NCBI GenBank assembly: GCA_027603945.1
Contig: JADIIU010000120.1
Location: forward strand, 1-37,609
DNA length: 37,609 nt
DNA from: Terramyces sp. JEL0728
Taxonomy: Eukaryota > Chytridiomycota > Chytridiomycetes > Rhizophydiales > Terramycetaceae
Reading direction: 5' to 3'
Below are positions 21,883-31,121 of this stretch, piece by piece (position 1 is the first letter of the stretch; each line of letters begins with the position of its first letter). Below the pieces are notes generated by a model that was not told where the DNA came from, did not search any database, and saw only the letters and a list, made by a program, of their open reading frames with translations. Made by a program: the position numbers and the translations under genes.

Positions 21883-23619
21883 TTATCTAACAGGGTAGCA
21901 TGTTCTACAATTTCTATCGTAACATCCGTTAATGTTACTTTTACGAACTGGCTGCGGTCGGCTGTAAACAGTATCGTAGCCCTTAGCCGCTGATACCAGT
22001 ATGGCTTCTTTCAGTGCTTCTATCATATCATCTCTGGATCTGATGAACTTTATATCGCAGGCATTCATCAAGGTGGAATAGCAGGTTAGCCGAGCCTTGA
22101 TCAGTTTGACTCGGTTTTGGAAATGGGAGACTACGTTTTCAGGTGGAATTCCATAGCAGCTATCCAAATTATCGCAAAAGTCGGGCCGGATAAACTTTTT
22201 GGTTATTTCCAAGTTGAACACAAACAGTCTGTTGGAAGTTAGACTGGCATTAAAGATTTTCGTGAGCGTGGATTGCTTTTCTGCTGAATTCAGGGTTTCA
22301 GAGAATAACCCTATGAGCTCTCGGCTATTCGTTTGGCGAATCCATCTAACTTGTCTTGCAAGGTGTTCTCCAATCAAAACCTGCTTCATATTCCCGTTCC
22401 TGTACGAAAGATACTTTCTTCCAGACAGTTGAAGGTTGTCTGATGTCAAGAACAGTTTAATCAAGAATTCCCCAAGGTCTTTACACTTTCTCTTTGATCT
22501 ACCGTCTTCATTCTGCAAAAAATCACGAACTGAATAATCAATTTGATTTTGAATGGAGGGGAATTCTTTGATCAACCTCATGAATATTCTAAGCAGATGG
22601 ACATAGGCAACAATGCAAGACTGAGATTCAAACACCTTTCCCTGCATAATTTGTACCACTTGTTTGTTCATTAGAGCGGGCAAGACTTGTAGGATCATCA
22701 GAGGTTTGAAGTCATTCTTGATGCTCCCACTTTCCCCTTTGGAAATGACGGAAATGGTAGTTGTGAGAATATTCAAATATGTCTGGAATCTTTCTTCGTT
22801 GACGTAAATTGGCAGCCAGTTTGTGAACTTGTTTCCTGAAGCAGTGCGCATTGATCTATACTGCGAGGTAGATACAGCGTATTCATCCATGTACGCTTCA
22901 TATGAAATCAATTCTGGGTGTAAAGTGGACTGTATCCTGCCGACTGAATCGCGATAAACATCAAGCGGATAGCCCAAGCAAACTAACGGATCTTCGATTA
23001 CATTTCTCTTTGTAATTGAACAGAATAATTCCCTTTTCGCTCTTTCCTTTATTGGATCCTGTTCCTGCTGTTTGTCCAGCTGTACTTGAGCTTCCAAGTT
23101 TAGTGGTGGATAAGGTTCTTTGGTAGAGTGTTCACAGCCCATACACACAAACTCCTCGTCCATATTTCGCAACTCTTGGATTTGGGACGAGGTAGCAACC
23201 CTGCCATCAGGGTCAGCAAAGAAAGCTTGCATATTGATCATCAACCCTATGAAATCGCATGAAGAAGTCCAGCCAGTTCCAGCAGTAGCACTAGCTTGCA
23301 TGTATGCAAAGTTTCCAAGAAAGTCAGCACAAATACCGTTGCTTTGAAAAACGTGATGATGGTGACGTTCGTCAAAAGCGTAGCTGCTCACCATTCTTCC
23401 AAAAGGCGGCGAATATGGATAATCTTCATTGATTGACAATTCCCAATGAACCAAAAGTCCTTCATATACCCCTTCCATTACTCTAGTTGTAACGTGAAAC
23501 TTGTCCGAGTCAATTTGAATGATCGAAATCCCAGGAATTGGTGATTTGACTAACGCAGTATAGTGTCGGTAAGCAGTTTTACGAGCGGAAAGAATTGAAG
23601 GTTTTGAGCCAGTGAGCAT
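21883..23619 (-). CDS. Large E2-like (UBC-fold) protein with extended C-terminal region
   Basis: Single exon of 578 aa. Residues about 10-135 have the pattern of a UBC fold: YEGLLVHWELSINEDYPYSPPFGRM resembles the E2 beta-sheet/PxxPP region, followed by HHHHVFQSNGICADFLG, where Cys97 in GIC is placed like the E2 active-site cysteine. The usual HPN is not present. Downstream are a CMGCEHS zinc-knuckle-like segment and a long helical region with no recognised domain, ending NGCYDRNCRTCYPVR. Similar large E2-like proteins exist in fungi and protists, but I cannot give a name. It may be a ubiquitin-like conjugating enzyme or an inactive derivative. Confidence 0.65.
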   Translation of the reverse strand: MLTGSKPSILSARKTAYRHYTALVKSPIPGISIIQIDSDKFHVTTRVMEGVYEGLLVHWELSINEDYPYSPPFGRMVSSYAFDERHHHHVFQSNGICADFLGNFAYMQASATAGTGWTSSCDFIGLMINMQAFFADPDGRVATSSQIQELRNMDEEFVCMGCEHSTKEPYPPLNLEAQVQLDKQQEQDPIKERAKRELFCSITKRNVIEDPLVCLGYPLDVYRDSVGRIQSTLHPELISYEAYMDEYAVSTSQYRSMRTASGNKFTNWLPIYVNEERFQTYLNILTTTISVISKGESGSIKNDFKPLMILQVLPALMNKQVVQIMQGKVFESQSCIVAYVHLLRIFMRLIKEFPSIQNQIDYSVRDFLQNEDGRSKRKCKDLGEFLIKLFLTSDNLQLSGRKYLSYRNGNMKQVLIGEHLARQVRWIRQTNSRELIGLFSETLNSAEKQSTLTKIFNASLTSNRLFVFNLEITKKFIRPDFCDNLDSCYGIPPENVVSHFQNRVKLIKARLTCYSTLMNACDIKFIRSRDDMIEALKEAILVSAAKGYDTVYSRPQPVRKSNINGCYDRNCRTCYPVR

Positions 23620-23777
23620 TAAATTTCAGTGGTTTCCCAAAGTTTAAATATCTCGTTTTCGGTGACGTGAATGAGTCATTTACAGTAAAAATGTAAATTA
23701 GTCAGATGAATAGCAGCTGAACGAAAACGAGAATACTACGGCAAGGAAAGAATAAATAAGTTTGTGGCATTTTTATT

Positions 23778-26698
23778 TTAGCTGTTTGGGATTGCTTCGG
23801 CTTGGACATGCTGCTTCTTTTTGGAAAACTTTCTATCTGAAATGTTGCTTTTTGGAGATTCTGTTCCTTTCTTGTCCGCAGCGGCCACAATGTATCTATT
23901 TTCAATAACTTTATCTATTGTTGGCGAATTTTCATTTTGATCGACAATCACTGGGACTGATGGATTTACACTTATTCTTTTCAATCTTGGAGAGGGACTT
24001 GCGAGCTGCCCCTCATACTTTGATTTAATAGTGTCCAGCGTGTTCTCTAGCTCTTCAAATTCGCGCTCTCTTTCTGCCAAGTCTATTGGTGCCAGCCCAC
24101 TCTGGGTCAGTCTTCCTGGTTGAACGTCTGACCCCCTTTCGGAATTTGATCGTGGCCTTGTTTTTGGGGAAGTATTTACTTGTGCAGTTTGGGCATCAAA
24201 CTTTGGTTTGACGTTATCCAAAACCTTCTCCAATTCATTAAATTCAACCTCTCGTTTAGTTGCGCTAATTCGCATTGCAATCGATGGATCTTTCTTTCTA
24301 TCTGACTTTGGACTTGCCAACGACATTAATTTTTCCATAGTGCTGCTATGTTTAATTTGATCTGTTGCAGTTTTCTGTGATTTGTCTGCAAATGGATTCA
24401 AAGCGGATATCGCCTCAGCAACAGATTTTCTCCTATGTCTCGGAGTATTTGCCACCACTAATAAATTAGTGCTATCTCTCCCAACAGAGTTGTTTGAGCT
24501 TGTTGGATGCAATCCTTGCGAAGTAGACTTGGCTTCTGCACTTTGATCGTTGTATTTTGACGAAAAAGCATCAAGTACTTGTTCCATATCCTTGAAATCC
24601 TTTTCTTTCTCTGCTGCATCCTGTTTGGATTTGTCAGAAAAAGGGTTATACTGATGAACTACTTCTTGAACGGATGTTCTTCTAGCACGAGTGGCAGGAA
24701 CAGCTTCCTTTGGAATATTTCCAGTTGAAGCATCTGCAGGAGATTGGATGTCAACGGAATTGATTGAAATTACAGGTGACGCTTTGAATTGTGCACTTTG
24801 ACTAGTGTATTTAGAAGAAAATGCGTCCAGTACATTTTCCATGTCCTTAAAATCCTTTTCCCTCTGTGCTTGTGATTTCAGCAAGTCTGCACTTTCACTC
24901 TTTGCAACTCCCGATTTCGCTCCAACTGTTAAACTAGCTCTTCTAACAAACTGAGAAGATTCTGATTTCTTGATTGGTTTTGATTCTGGTGCTTGCTTCA
25001 TTGTTGCCGATTGGTTGTCGATTCGTCCCGGTGCTTGATCTAGCGACTTTTCTAATTCCTTGAAAAACTTTTCTTTCTGTTCTTTGGTAGCGGTATCGCT
25101 TTTTTCCTTCTTTTTTAAAATTGCACCTCCGGTAGTTTGTGCCCTTCCAATTGCAAATTGATTAGTCTCTCCCTGCTTAATAGTCGGTCTAGAATGAACA
25201 TCTTTACCCAGGTACAATAGTGGTTGATCAACTACAACAGCACCTGGCTCTTCTGGTTGATAGTTTTCATTCATTGTCTCCAACGGTGGTTTTTGAAGTA
25301 TAGTGTCGGGTGTTTTTGCGTCGTTTGTAGAGGTTACAGATTTGCGAGGTATTGATTGTCTCGGATTCATGTTTATTGTATCAGTTGGGCTTACTGCATC
25401 ATTCTTGTTTGGAAAGTTACTTGATTTTGATGGTGGTAATGACAGTTTTGGAACATTGACAGGTGGGGTAGTTGCTGAAAGTCTCTTGGAGTACGTAGCG
25501 GTTTGTGAATCATATCGTGGCTGAAAAGCATCTAAAATCACATCTACTTCTTGGAAATGTATTTGTTTCATTTCTTCTTTAGATAAAGCATCTTGCATTG
25601 GCATTCTGCCTCCCATCCTTTCCAAATGGCCCTGCATTCTCCCAAAGAACATTGTTCTTTGCTTTTCTTCGCTTGTCTCGTATCTTTGGTTGTTTAACTG
25701 TCCTTCTACTCTATCTAATTTTTCGTGGATAATCGCAGCCTGTTCATTCTTTAGCATTTGGGGAGATTTCCATTCCTATGTTAAAAAATACTTGCTTGCT
25801 CCGTCATTCTGTGCTTGACTTGTTTTTCAATCACATTTCCAAGGATTTTTGATTGGAAATGGGTTGTTGAAGGGCCAACTTCCGCGCATTGGTCTGTCAT
25901 CTTTGAAGCTGACAACTTCCAAATCAACTCCATTGTTTTTTCCATGTCATTTTCTCGCTTAATTGCTCTTTGGTCCTGGTATGAACTATTTCCAGCAATA
26001 AGTCTATCGATGAAAGCAAGAATCTGAGCTTTAGACAATTCCAATTGTTTTCTGGAAGACATTTCACTGGTTTGAGAGACATAGCGAGGCGAGGTAGTCC
26101 ATAACCGTTCTGTAGCAGCCATGATTTGATCCAATGCTTCTAATTCCAGTGTCATTGATTTCTTTGTGTGTTTACCGCTTAATACATTCATGATCTTTAA
26201 TATCCTTTCCCATAACTTTGATTGCTCTTCCGTCAAATTCTTTGTATTTAGTTTACTGTTGAGGATAAAGTCTGAACACATCAATTGGAATTGTTCGTAT
26301 GGAATCTTGTAATATTTTGGGGTTTCAATCACCATATCTGACGCGATTGTAGGTAGTTCCGATGGAATGGTTTCAAAAAACAGCATTATAGTATTAGACA
26401 GCACTGCAAGCAACGGTGTATAGGTTTCTGCACTGCTTACCTTTCCATTCTTCTTCTTTCCTGAAGGAGGTGTTCCAGTTCCTTTTGAAAAGAATGATTT
26501 TAATTCCGATGGAGATTTCAGTTCTGAGGGAGATTTCAGTTCTGTTGGTGAATGAACTTCGGTTGGTGATTTTAATTCTTCGAACTCTGATTCCTCGACC
26601 AGCGTTCCCAAAGTATCCAGACATCTCTGTCCCAATTTGTATAGAGTATTGAGCACCTTGTAGTCCTAAAGTTACAGAGGTATTACTTGTGTGTCCAT
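23778..26698 (-). CDS. 959-aa protein with a new about 25-residue repeat
   Basis: No known family recognised. Three exons join to 959 aa: a 12-nt first coding exon (MDTQ), a 21-nt intron (26666-26686), a long exon, a 20-nt GC-AG intron (25776-25795) and the last exon. The protein is hydrophilic and probably largely disordered. It contains about eight to eleven copies, mostly 60-130 residues apart, of a motif of the type EKDFKDMENVLDAFSSKY followed by xxQSA. Clear copies are the pair with LDAFSSKY, and variants VILDAFQPRYDSQTA, KSLDQAPGRIDNQSA, KVLDNVKPKFDAQTA and NTLDTIKSKYEGQLA; earlier ones are more divergent. Near the N terminus is a six-residue tandem repeat (KSPTEV, HSPTEL, KSPSEL, KSPSEL), whose SP sites could be phosphorylated. 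A scaffold or cytoskeletal role is only a guess. Confidence 0.7.
25776..25795 (-). other. GC-AG intron of 20 nt
   Basis: On the minus strand this begins GCAAGT, the classic GC-AG donor, and ends TTAACATAG, the common branch/acceptor string of this genome. Removing it joins two long frames (ending RMTEQ and starting EWKSPQ) in phase 0. Using the internal GT instead gives a 16-nt intron and an immediate frameshift. Confidence 0.75.
26495..26580 (-). repeat. 18-bp tandem repeat encoding SP-containing hexapeptides
   Basis: About four tandem copies of an 18-bp unit encode KSPTEV, HSPTEL, KSPSEL and KSPSEL within the 959-aa repeat protein. Copy-number variation between strains would be expected. 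Confidence 0.6.
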
Positions 26699-27027
26699 AA
26701 TATTAGTCAAAGAAAGGAATGGATTCTGGTGTAATACCAACAATGGGGACTGCATAACAATGAATTTACGAGCCCTAGATTTGGAATGGAAAGTAACAAG
26801 TACAAATTTGTATCAACTGAGAAAACAAAACATAGTTCAATTGAATTTAAACCAGATCCTTTCCATTTTTGATTTGGAAACTATCTCGTTAAACCGCCAA
26901 TACTATTATCGTGCTTTTTTATTTCTATTTCAATTATTACCCGCCATCTGTCTTTAATGATTGTCTTAATGATTGCCCGCCTCCATCTTCGGCCATCTTG
27001 TATCTCGTGCCAAAATTACTTTGAAAA
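26699..27027. other. Intergenic region between the repeat protein and PXMP4
   Basis: This 329-bp region is a divergent promoter between the 959-aa protein (-) and PXMP4 (+). A plus-strand frame from 26762 to 26957 (65 codons, ending RAFLFLFQLLPAICL) and a minus-strand frame starting MAEDGGGQSLRQSLKTDGG at 26996 are both open, but neither shows recognisable homology. A short spliced gene could be hidden here, as SF3B5 is near 36300. Confidence 0.4.
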
Positions 27028-27654
27028 ATGATTGCGGAAATCATAAAGTCTGGCAAGTACAATGATATATTGGCAATAATTAAAGGGTTCAGAAATGGTG
27101 CAGTATACGGTAACACTCATTTAAAATAAAGGAGCCAAGATTCGATTTCCTCATGCTTTGGTAATGACTTTTCTATTTCGCCGTTCCGACCCAAAGACAA
27201 TGGCCAAGCAAATATTGCAATTAACGTACCAACATTCAAAGAACCTGGCCTTCTTTGTTACCATTTACAAATCCTTGCTGTTGGTTCAGAGAAAAATCAA
27301 AGGAGCAGAGCATAATGCAGATTCATTCATTGCAGGGTTAATTGGAGGCTATATTATATTTGGAACTGATAATGCGGTTAATCAACAAGTATTTTTTACT
27401 AATTCAAGATTGTCTTGTACTTGTTTTCGCGTATTAGCACTGGTCTCGCCAGATTGGCGCACGACAAAGGATATGTACCAGCTCCTGACTATTCGTTTGG
27501 TATGTTTGCTGCGGTAACTTGGGGTGTTGTTATGTGGTTGTTCAGACACAACCGCAACAGTCTTCAAGGCGGATTACAAGCTTCCATGCAGTACTTGTAT
27601 AATGATAGTGACAAGTTTACAGATTTGCGCACGTTGCTCTGGCACAATAAATAA
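27028..27654 (+). CDS. PXMP4: Peroxisomal membrane protein PXMP4 (Tim17/22 family)
   Basis: Integral peroxisomal membrane protein of the Tim17/Tim22/PXMP4 superfamily; exact transport role unclear. Three exons give 194 aa, near the human 212. Introns are 27110-27131 (22) and 27389-27408 (20). Conserved segments are LAIIKGFRNGAVYGAKIRFPHALVMTFLFR (conserved across the first splice junction), the YQHSKNLAFFVTIYKSL region, FIAGLIGGYIIFGTDNAVNQQI, and LARLAHDKGYVPAPD through WGVVMWLFRHNRNSLQ. Absence of this gene in baker's yeast helps exclude that lineage. Confidence 0.93.
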
Positions 27655-27890
27655 TTGCTTACCTCATATATAATATTAGGGAGACGATGTGCTTGATATT
27701 ATTATGCAGCAGTACAGTACTGTTCCGAGAATCTGCTACCACCTTCTGGGTTTAGCTGGGCATCTGAGATATGTAATTTCACTTTCATTGTTTACTCCAT
27801 ATAATTGAAGATAAGAATTTCAAAGAGTGCTCGTATTCCAAATGGCTGTTGTAATTAGCACAACCATGTCCGAAATTTTTTGAAATCCAA
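27655..27890. other. Gap between PXMP4 and EXO1
   Basis: This 236-bp gap contains the EXO1 promoter. A plus-strand frame of about 43 codons (near 27680-27808, VPRICYHLLGLAGHLRYV) looks protein-like but has no start or upstream exon that fits, because PXMP4 coding ends only about 25 bp earlier. Confidence 0.35.
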
Positions 27891-29244
27891 ATGGGAATAC
27901 AAGGGCTGTTGCCATTACTCAAAGAAATCCAAAAGCCAATCAATCTAGAGTCGTTGAAACATCAATCAGTTGGAATTGATGGATATGTATGGCTACACAA
28001 AGGAGCGTTTGGATGTGCTTTGGAATTACACACTGGAGTTCCCACAAAAAAGTACCGGATATTTAACTAGGTATGTCGATTACTGTATGAAAAAGATTGA
28101 TCTACTGCTTTCCCTAGAGATATGGCCAGTGGTTGTATTCGATGGTGGATATCTACCCTTGAAAGAAAAAACAGAAATCGCTAGAAGGACGAGCAGGACT
28201 AGTAAGAGAGAGCGCGGACTGCAGCTGCTGAAAGACGGAAAGAAAGAAGCTGCCCGCGAAGTGTTTCAAACTTGTATAGATGTCACACCAGAAATGGCGC
28301 TTGAATGGATATTGGAACTAAGGAAAAGGAATATTGAATATTATGTCGCACCATATGAAGCAGACGCTCAGTTGGCATATCTGAATAAAACAGGGGTTAT
28401 ATCGGCAGTAATCACGGAAGACTCTGATTTATTGTTATTTGGATGTCAAAGAGTAATATACAAGCTGGATCACCAAGGCAACGGACTGGAGATTAACCTA
28501 AGCGATTTATCTCAGATAAAAGCTCTGCGGTACTTGCCCCATGAAAGATTCGTTCAAATGTGCATATTATCTGGCTGTGATTACCTCAATTCCCCTCCAG
28601 GAATAGGTTTAGGCAAAGCAACTAAACTGTTAAAGAATGAAAACGCCATTGATTTAATTGGTAAATGGGATAAATGGAAAACAGTGATTGATGCTCCAAA
28701 ATTGGAACTGGGTTATTTGGAAAAGTTTAAAAAAGCTGAAATGGTTTTCAAACACCAGAGAGTATATTGTCCAAATGCAAAGGCATTAAGGCCATTGAAT
28801 GATTTTCCCGAAGGATTTGAACTGTCGGACGAGATTTCAGAGTATATTGGCCCGTAGTTTATAGTTTAACCTAGCGATTTGCCAGCCTACGATGCCCAAA
28901 TGATTGCTGAAGGAAATATGTGTCCAATCAGTAGAGAAAATTTCGTATTGAAACCACTAGACAGTAAAAAAGAAAATATTGGTCGCAAAAGACTTTCTTT
29001 GAACGAACCCTTTAAAGTTTCAAAACATTTCGGAAAAGGAGTGCAGATTTTGAGCAATAGAACTAATTCAAGTAACAGCAATACCGATTCCTCAGTGCCA
29101 AGTAAAGAAGTTGCGTTGGAAAGCAAATACAGATCAAAAGTCTATTCGTTAAAGCAAGCAGTGCCAAAACCTGCAGTCCCAAAGGTACAGTCCAAGTATG
29201 TAGTTTCCCCATATTTCCCAAAGAAAAAGGTAAAGCTTGGCTGA
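27891..29244 (+). CDS. EXO1: Exonuclease 1
   Basis: 5'-3' exonuclease/flap endonuclease (XPG/FEN1 family) of mismatch repair, double-strand-break resection and meiosis. Three exons give 437 aa; introns are 28052-28070 (19) and 28854-28874 (21). The N-domain begins MGIQGLLPLLK, with catalytic-site segments GIDGYVWLH, VVVFDGG, APYEADAQLAYL, ITEDSDLLLFG, SGCDYLNSPPGIGLGKA. The conserved KHQRVYCPN and YIGPDLP follow. The C-terminal tail after about residue 335 is much shorter than in yeast or human but keeps a basic end (SPYFPKKKVKLG) that could be a nuclear localisation signal or an MLH1/PCNA contact. Confidence 0.96.
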
Positions 29245-29360
29245 CTATCAGAGTATTTTGGACCTGTTTCAGCGCAAAGAGTAGGTTGTAAGTCGTAGAT
29301 TAAGCTCTAAAATACAATTATACCATAAGCTTTTTAATAAAAAGGAATTTATTCAAAAAA

Positions 29361-30827
29361 TCATTTGCCATAGTTGAGATCATCATGTCTGAATTTACGT
29401 GATGTTCCGATTGGCTTCAATCGGATAGAATTGACATCGGTGTAAGAGATTTCTGGAGTAACCAGACCAGGAGCCTTTTGCACAACAGGTTGTCCGTATC
29501 CATCAACAACCAAGTCTGGTTTTTGGCAGCCAAAGCCTTTGTAGAAAGTAACTTGGATACCTGGAGTCAATTGCAAGATTTCTTGGATTCTGTTTCCACC
29601 AATTGCTTGAACACCAAAGCAGCCAACATTACCGCCAGTTTCAACTTTCCATTGGCGTAATCTGAATTGAATTGCAGGAGCAGTTGGATTGTTAAAGTCA
29701 TAATCGCTAGAATCTTCGTATTGGGAGTGGTAGTAATCGCCTTCGTCGCCATCATCATCGTAGTTTTGAACTTGATTATGTTCAATGTGGTATCCAGAAG
29801 TACCGATTGGCTTCAAGCGAATAGAATTGACATCGGTGTAAGAGATTTCAGGGGTTACTGGTCCAGCAGACTTTTGCACAACAGGTTGTCCATATCCATC
29901 AACAACCAAGTCTGGTTTTTGGCAGCCAAAGCCTTTGTAGAAAGTAACTTGGATACCTGGAGTCAATTGCAAGATTTCTTGGATTCTGTTATCGCCAATT
30001 GCTTGAACACCAAAGCAGCCAACATTTCCACCAGTTTCAACTTTCCATTGGCGTAATCTGAATTGAATTGCAGGAGCAGTTGGATTGTTAAAGTCATAAT
30101 CGCTAGAATCTTCGTATTGGGAGTGGTAGTAATCGCCTTCGTCGCCATCATCATCATAGTTTTGAACTTGATTATGTTCAATGTGGTATCCAGAAGTACC
30201 GATTGGTTTCAAGCGAATAGAATTGACATCGGTATAAGAGATTTCAGGAGTTACTGGTCCAGCAGACTTTTGCACAACAGGTTGTCCGTATCCATCAACA
30301 ACCAAGTCTGGTTTTTGGCAGCCAAAGCCTTTGTAGAAAGTAACTTGGATACCTGGAGTCAATTGCAAGATTTCTTGGATTCTGTTTCCACCAATTGCTT
30401 GAACACCAAAGCAGCCAACATTTCCACCAGTTTCAACTTTCCACTTGCGCAACTTGAATTGGACAGCAGGAGCAGTTGGGTTATTAAACTCATAATTAGC
30501 AGAATCTTCATAGGAGCTTGAACCACCATCTCCATGAGGGACAAGTCGAAGAGATTGGATATCAGTTGTAGTGAATGGGTTGTCAACAGTACCAGCAGTT
30601 ACGAAACCACCATGTCCAATCAATCCTTTGCAGTTTGTTCCAGTGTAGAACTTTACTTCAGTGCCAGGGGATAAGGATAGAATGCCTGTAAGATGGCTGT
30701 TGCCTTGGGCTGAAAATCCAAAGCAGCCAAAGTTTCCTCCAGTTTCAGCAATATCATTTTGTCTTTTGAGTTGAACCCGAGGTGCATAAGCAAGTGAGCT
30801 AGCGATCAGTAATGGTACAAGTTGCAT
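29361..30827 (-). CDS. Secreted protein with four related cysteine-pair domains
   Basis: Single exon, 488 aa, with a signal peptide (MQLVPLLIASSLAYA, probable cleavage near 15-17 or at KR 21-22). A first divergent domain is followed by three almost identical ones. Each about 90-residue domain has two cysteines (NVGCFGVQAIG and YKGFGCQKP) and a strand pattern ITP..QVTFYKG..C that faintly recalls beta/gamma-crystallin folds, which is inference. Domains are separated by a linker rich in Asp, Tyr and His (NYDDDGDEGDYYHSQYEDSSDYDFNNPTAPA in part). The repeat unit is 132 aa or 396 bp. Likely an extracellular or cell-wall protein; function unknown. Confidence 0.75.
   Translation of the reverse strand: MQLVPLLIASSLAYAPRVQLKRQNDIAETGGNFGCFGFSAQGNSHLTGILSLSPGTEVKFYTGTNCKGLIGHGGFVTAGTVDNPFTTTDIQSLRLVPHGDGGSSSYEDSANYEFNNPTAPAVQFKLRKWKVETGGNVGCFGVQAIGGNRIQEILQLTPGIQVTFYKGFGCQKPDLVVDGYGQPVVQKSAGPVTPEISYTDVNSIRLKPIGTSGYHIEHNQVQNYDDDGDEGDYYHSQYEDSSDYDFNNPTAPAIQFRLRQWKVETGGNVGCFGVQAIGDNRIQEILQLTPGIQVTFYKGFGCQKPDLVVDGYGQPVVQKSAGPVTPEISYTDVNSIRLKPIGTSGYHIEHNQVQNYDDDGDEGDYYHSQYEDSSDYDFNNPTAPAIQFRLRQWKVETGGNVGCFGVQAIGGNRIQEILQLTPGIQVTFYKGFGCQKPDLVVDGYGQPVVQKAPGLVTPEISYTDVNSIRLKPIGTSRKFRHDDLNYGK
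29400..30458 (-). repeat. 396-bp tandem repeat, about 2.7 copies
   Basis: Nearly identical DNA recurs with a 396-bp period: for example the string around 29667 recurs around 30063, and the domain at 29470-29660 recurs at 29866-30056 and 30262-30452. Only scattered, often silent, differences separate the copies, which indicates recent duplication or ongoing gene conversion. It lies wholly within the secreted-protein gene. Confidence 0.9.
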
Positions 30828-31121
30828 CTTGAGATTTCAGAAAATTCGTTGCTCTTAAAGGTAGTGGTGGCTTAGCATCAGAACTGCGGTTCAAAAAAAG
30901 TGCACATTGATGTGGGAGCTTATCGGTTCCTGTTCCCACAGTTTTTGGGAGTTGTTAGCATACTTCTGGCTAGCTGTTTACCGTGTTTTGGGCTGCATTC
31001 TCCCAACTGCTGAGCTCCATCCTAACTGCTGAGCTTCCATCCAAACTGTCAAGAGTCCAACCCAAACCCATTGGAAATGAGGTTAATTTGATGTGCAGAA
31101 ACCTGGACAAAAAGTTTAAAA
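30828..31121. promoter_or_regulatory. Divergent promoter between the secreted repeat gene and PCH2
   Basis: The 294-bp gap contains a perfect 7-bp inverted repeat (TGTGGGA at 30911-30917 and TCCCACA at 30934-30940) and a near-perfect direct repeat (AACTGCTGAGCTCCATCC at 31005-31022 and the same with one extra T at 31024-31042). Both are candidate protein-binding sites; no gene is seen. Confidence 0.4.

Noticed and set aside
26800..26996. Possible small spliced minus-strand gene starting MAEDGGGQSLRQ
   Set aside because: Requires a 27-nt intron followed by a 19-nt one and gives only about 37 residues without recognised homology.
27657..27808. Plus-strand protein-like frame with VPRICYHLLGLAGHLRYV after PXMP4
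   Set aside because: No start codon or upstream exon can be placed between it and the PXMP4 stop; too short to support alone.
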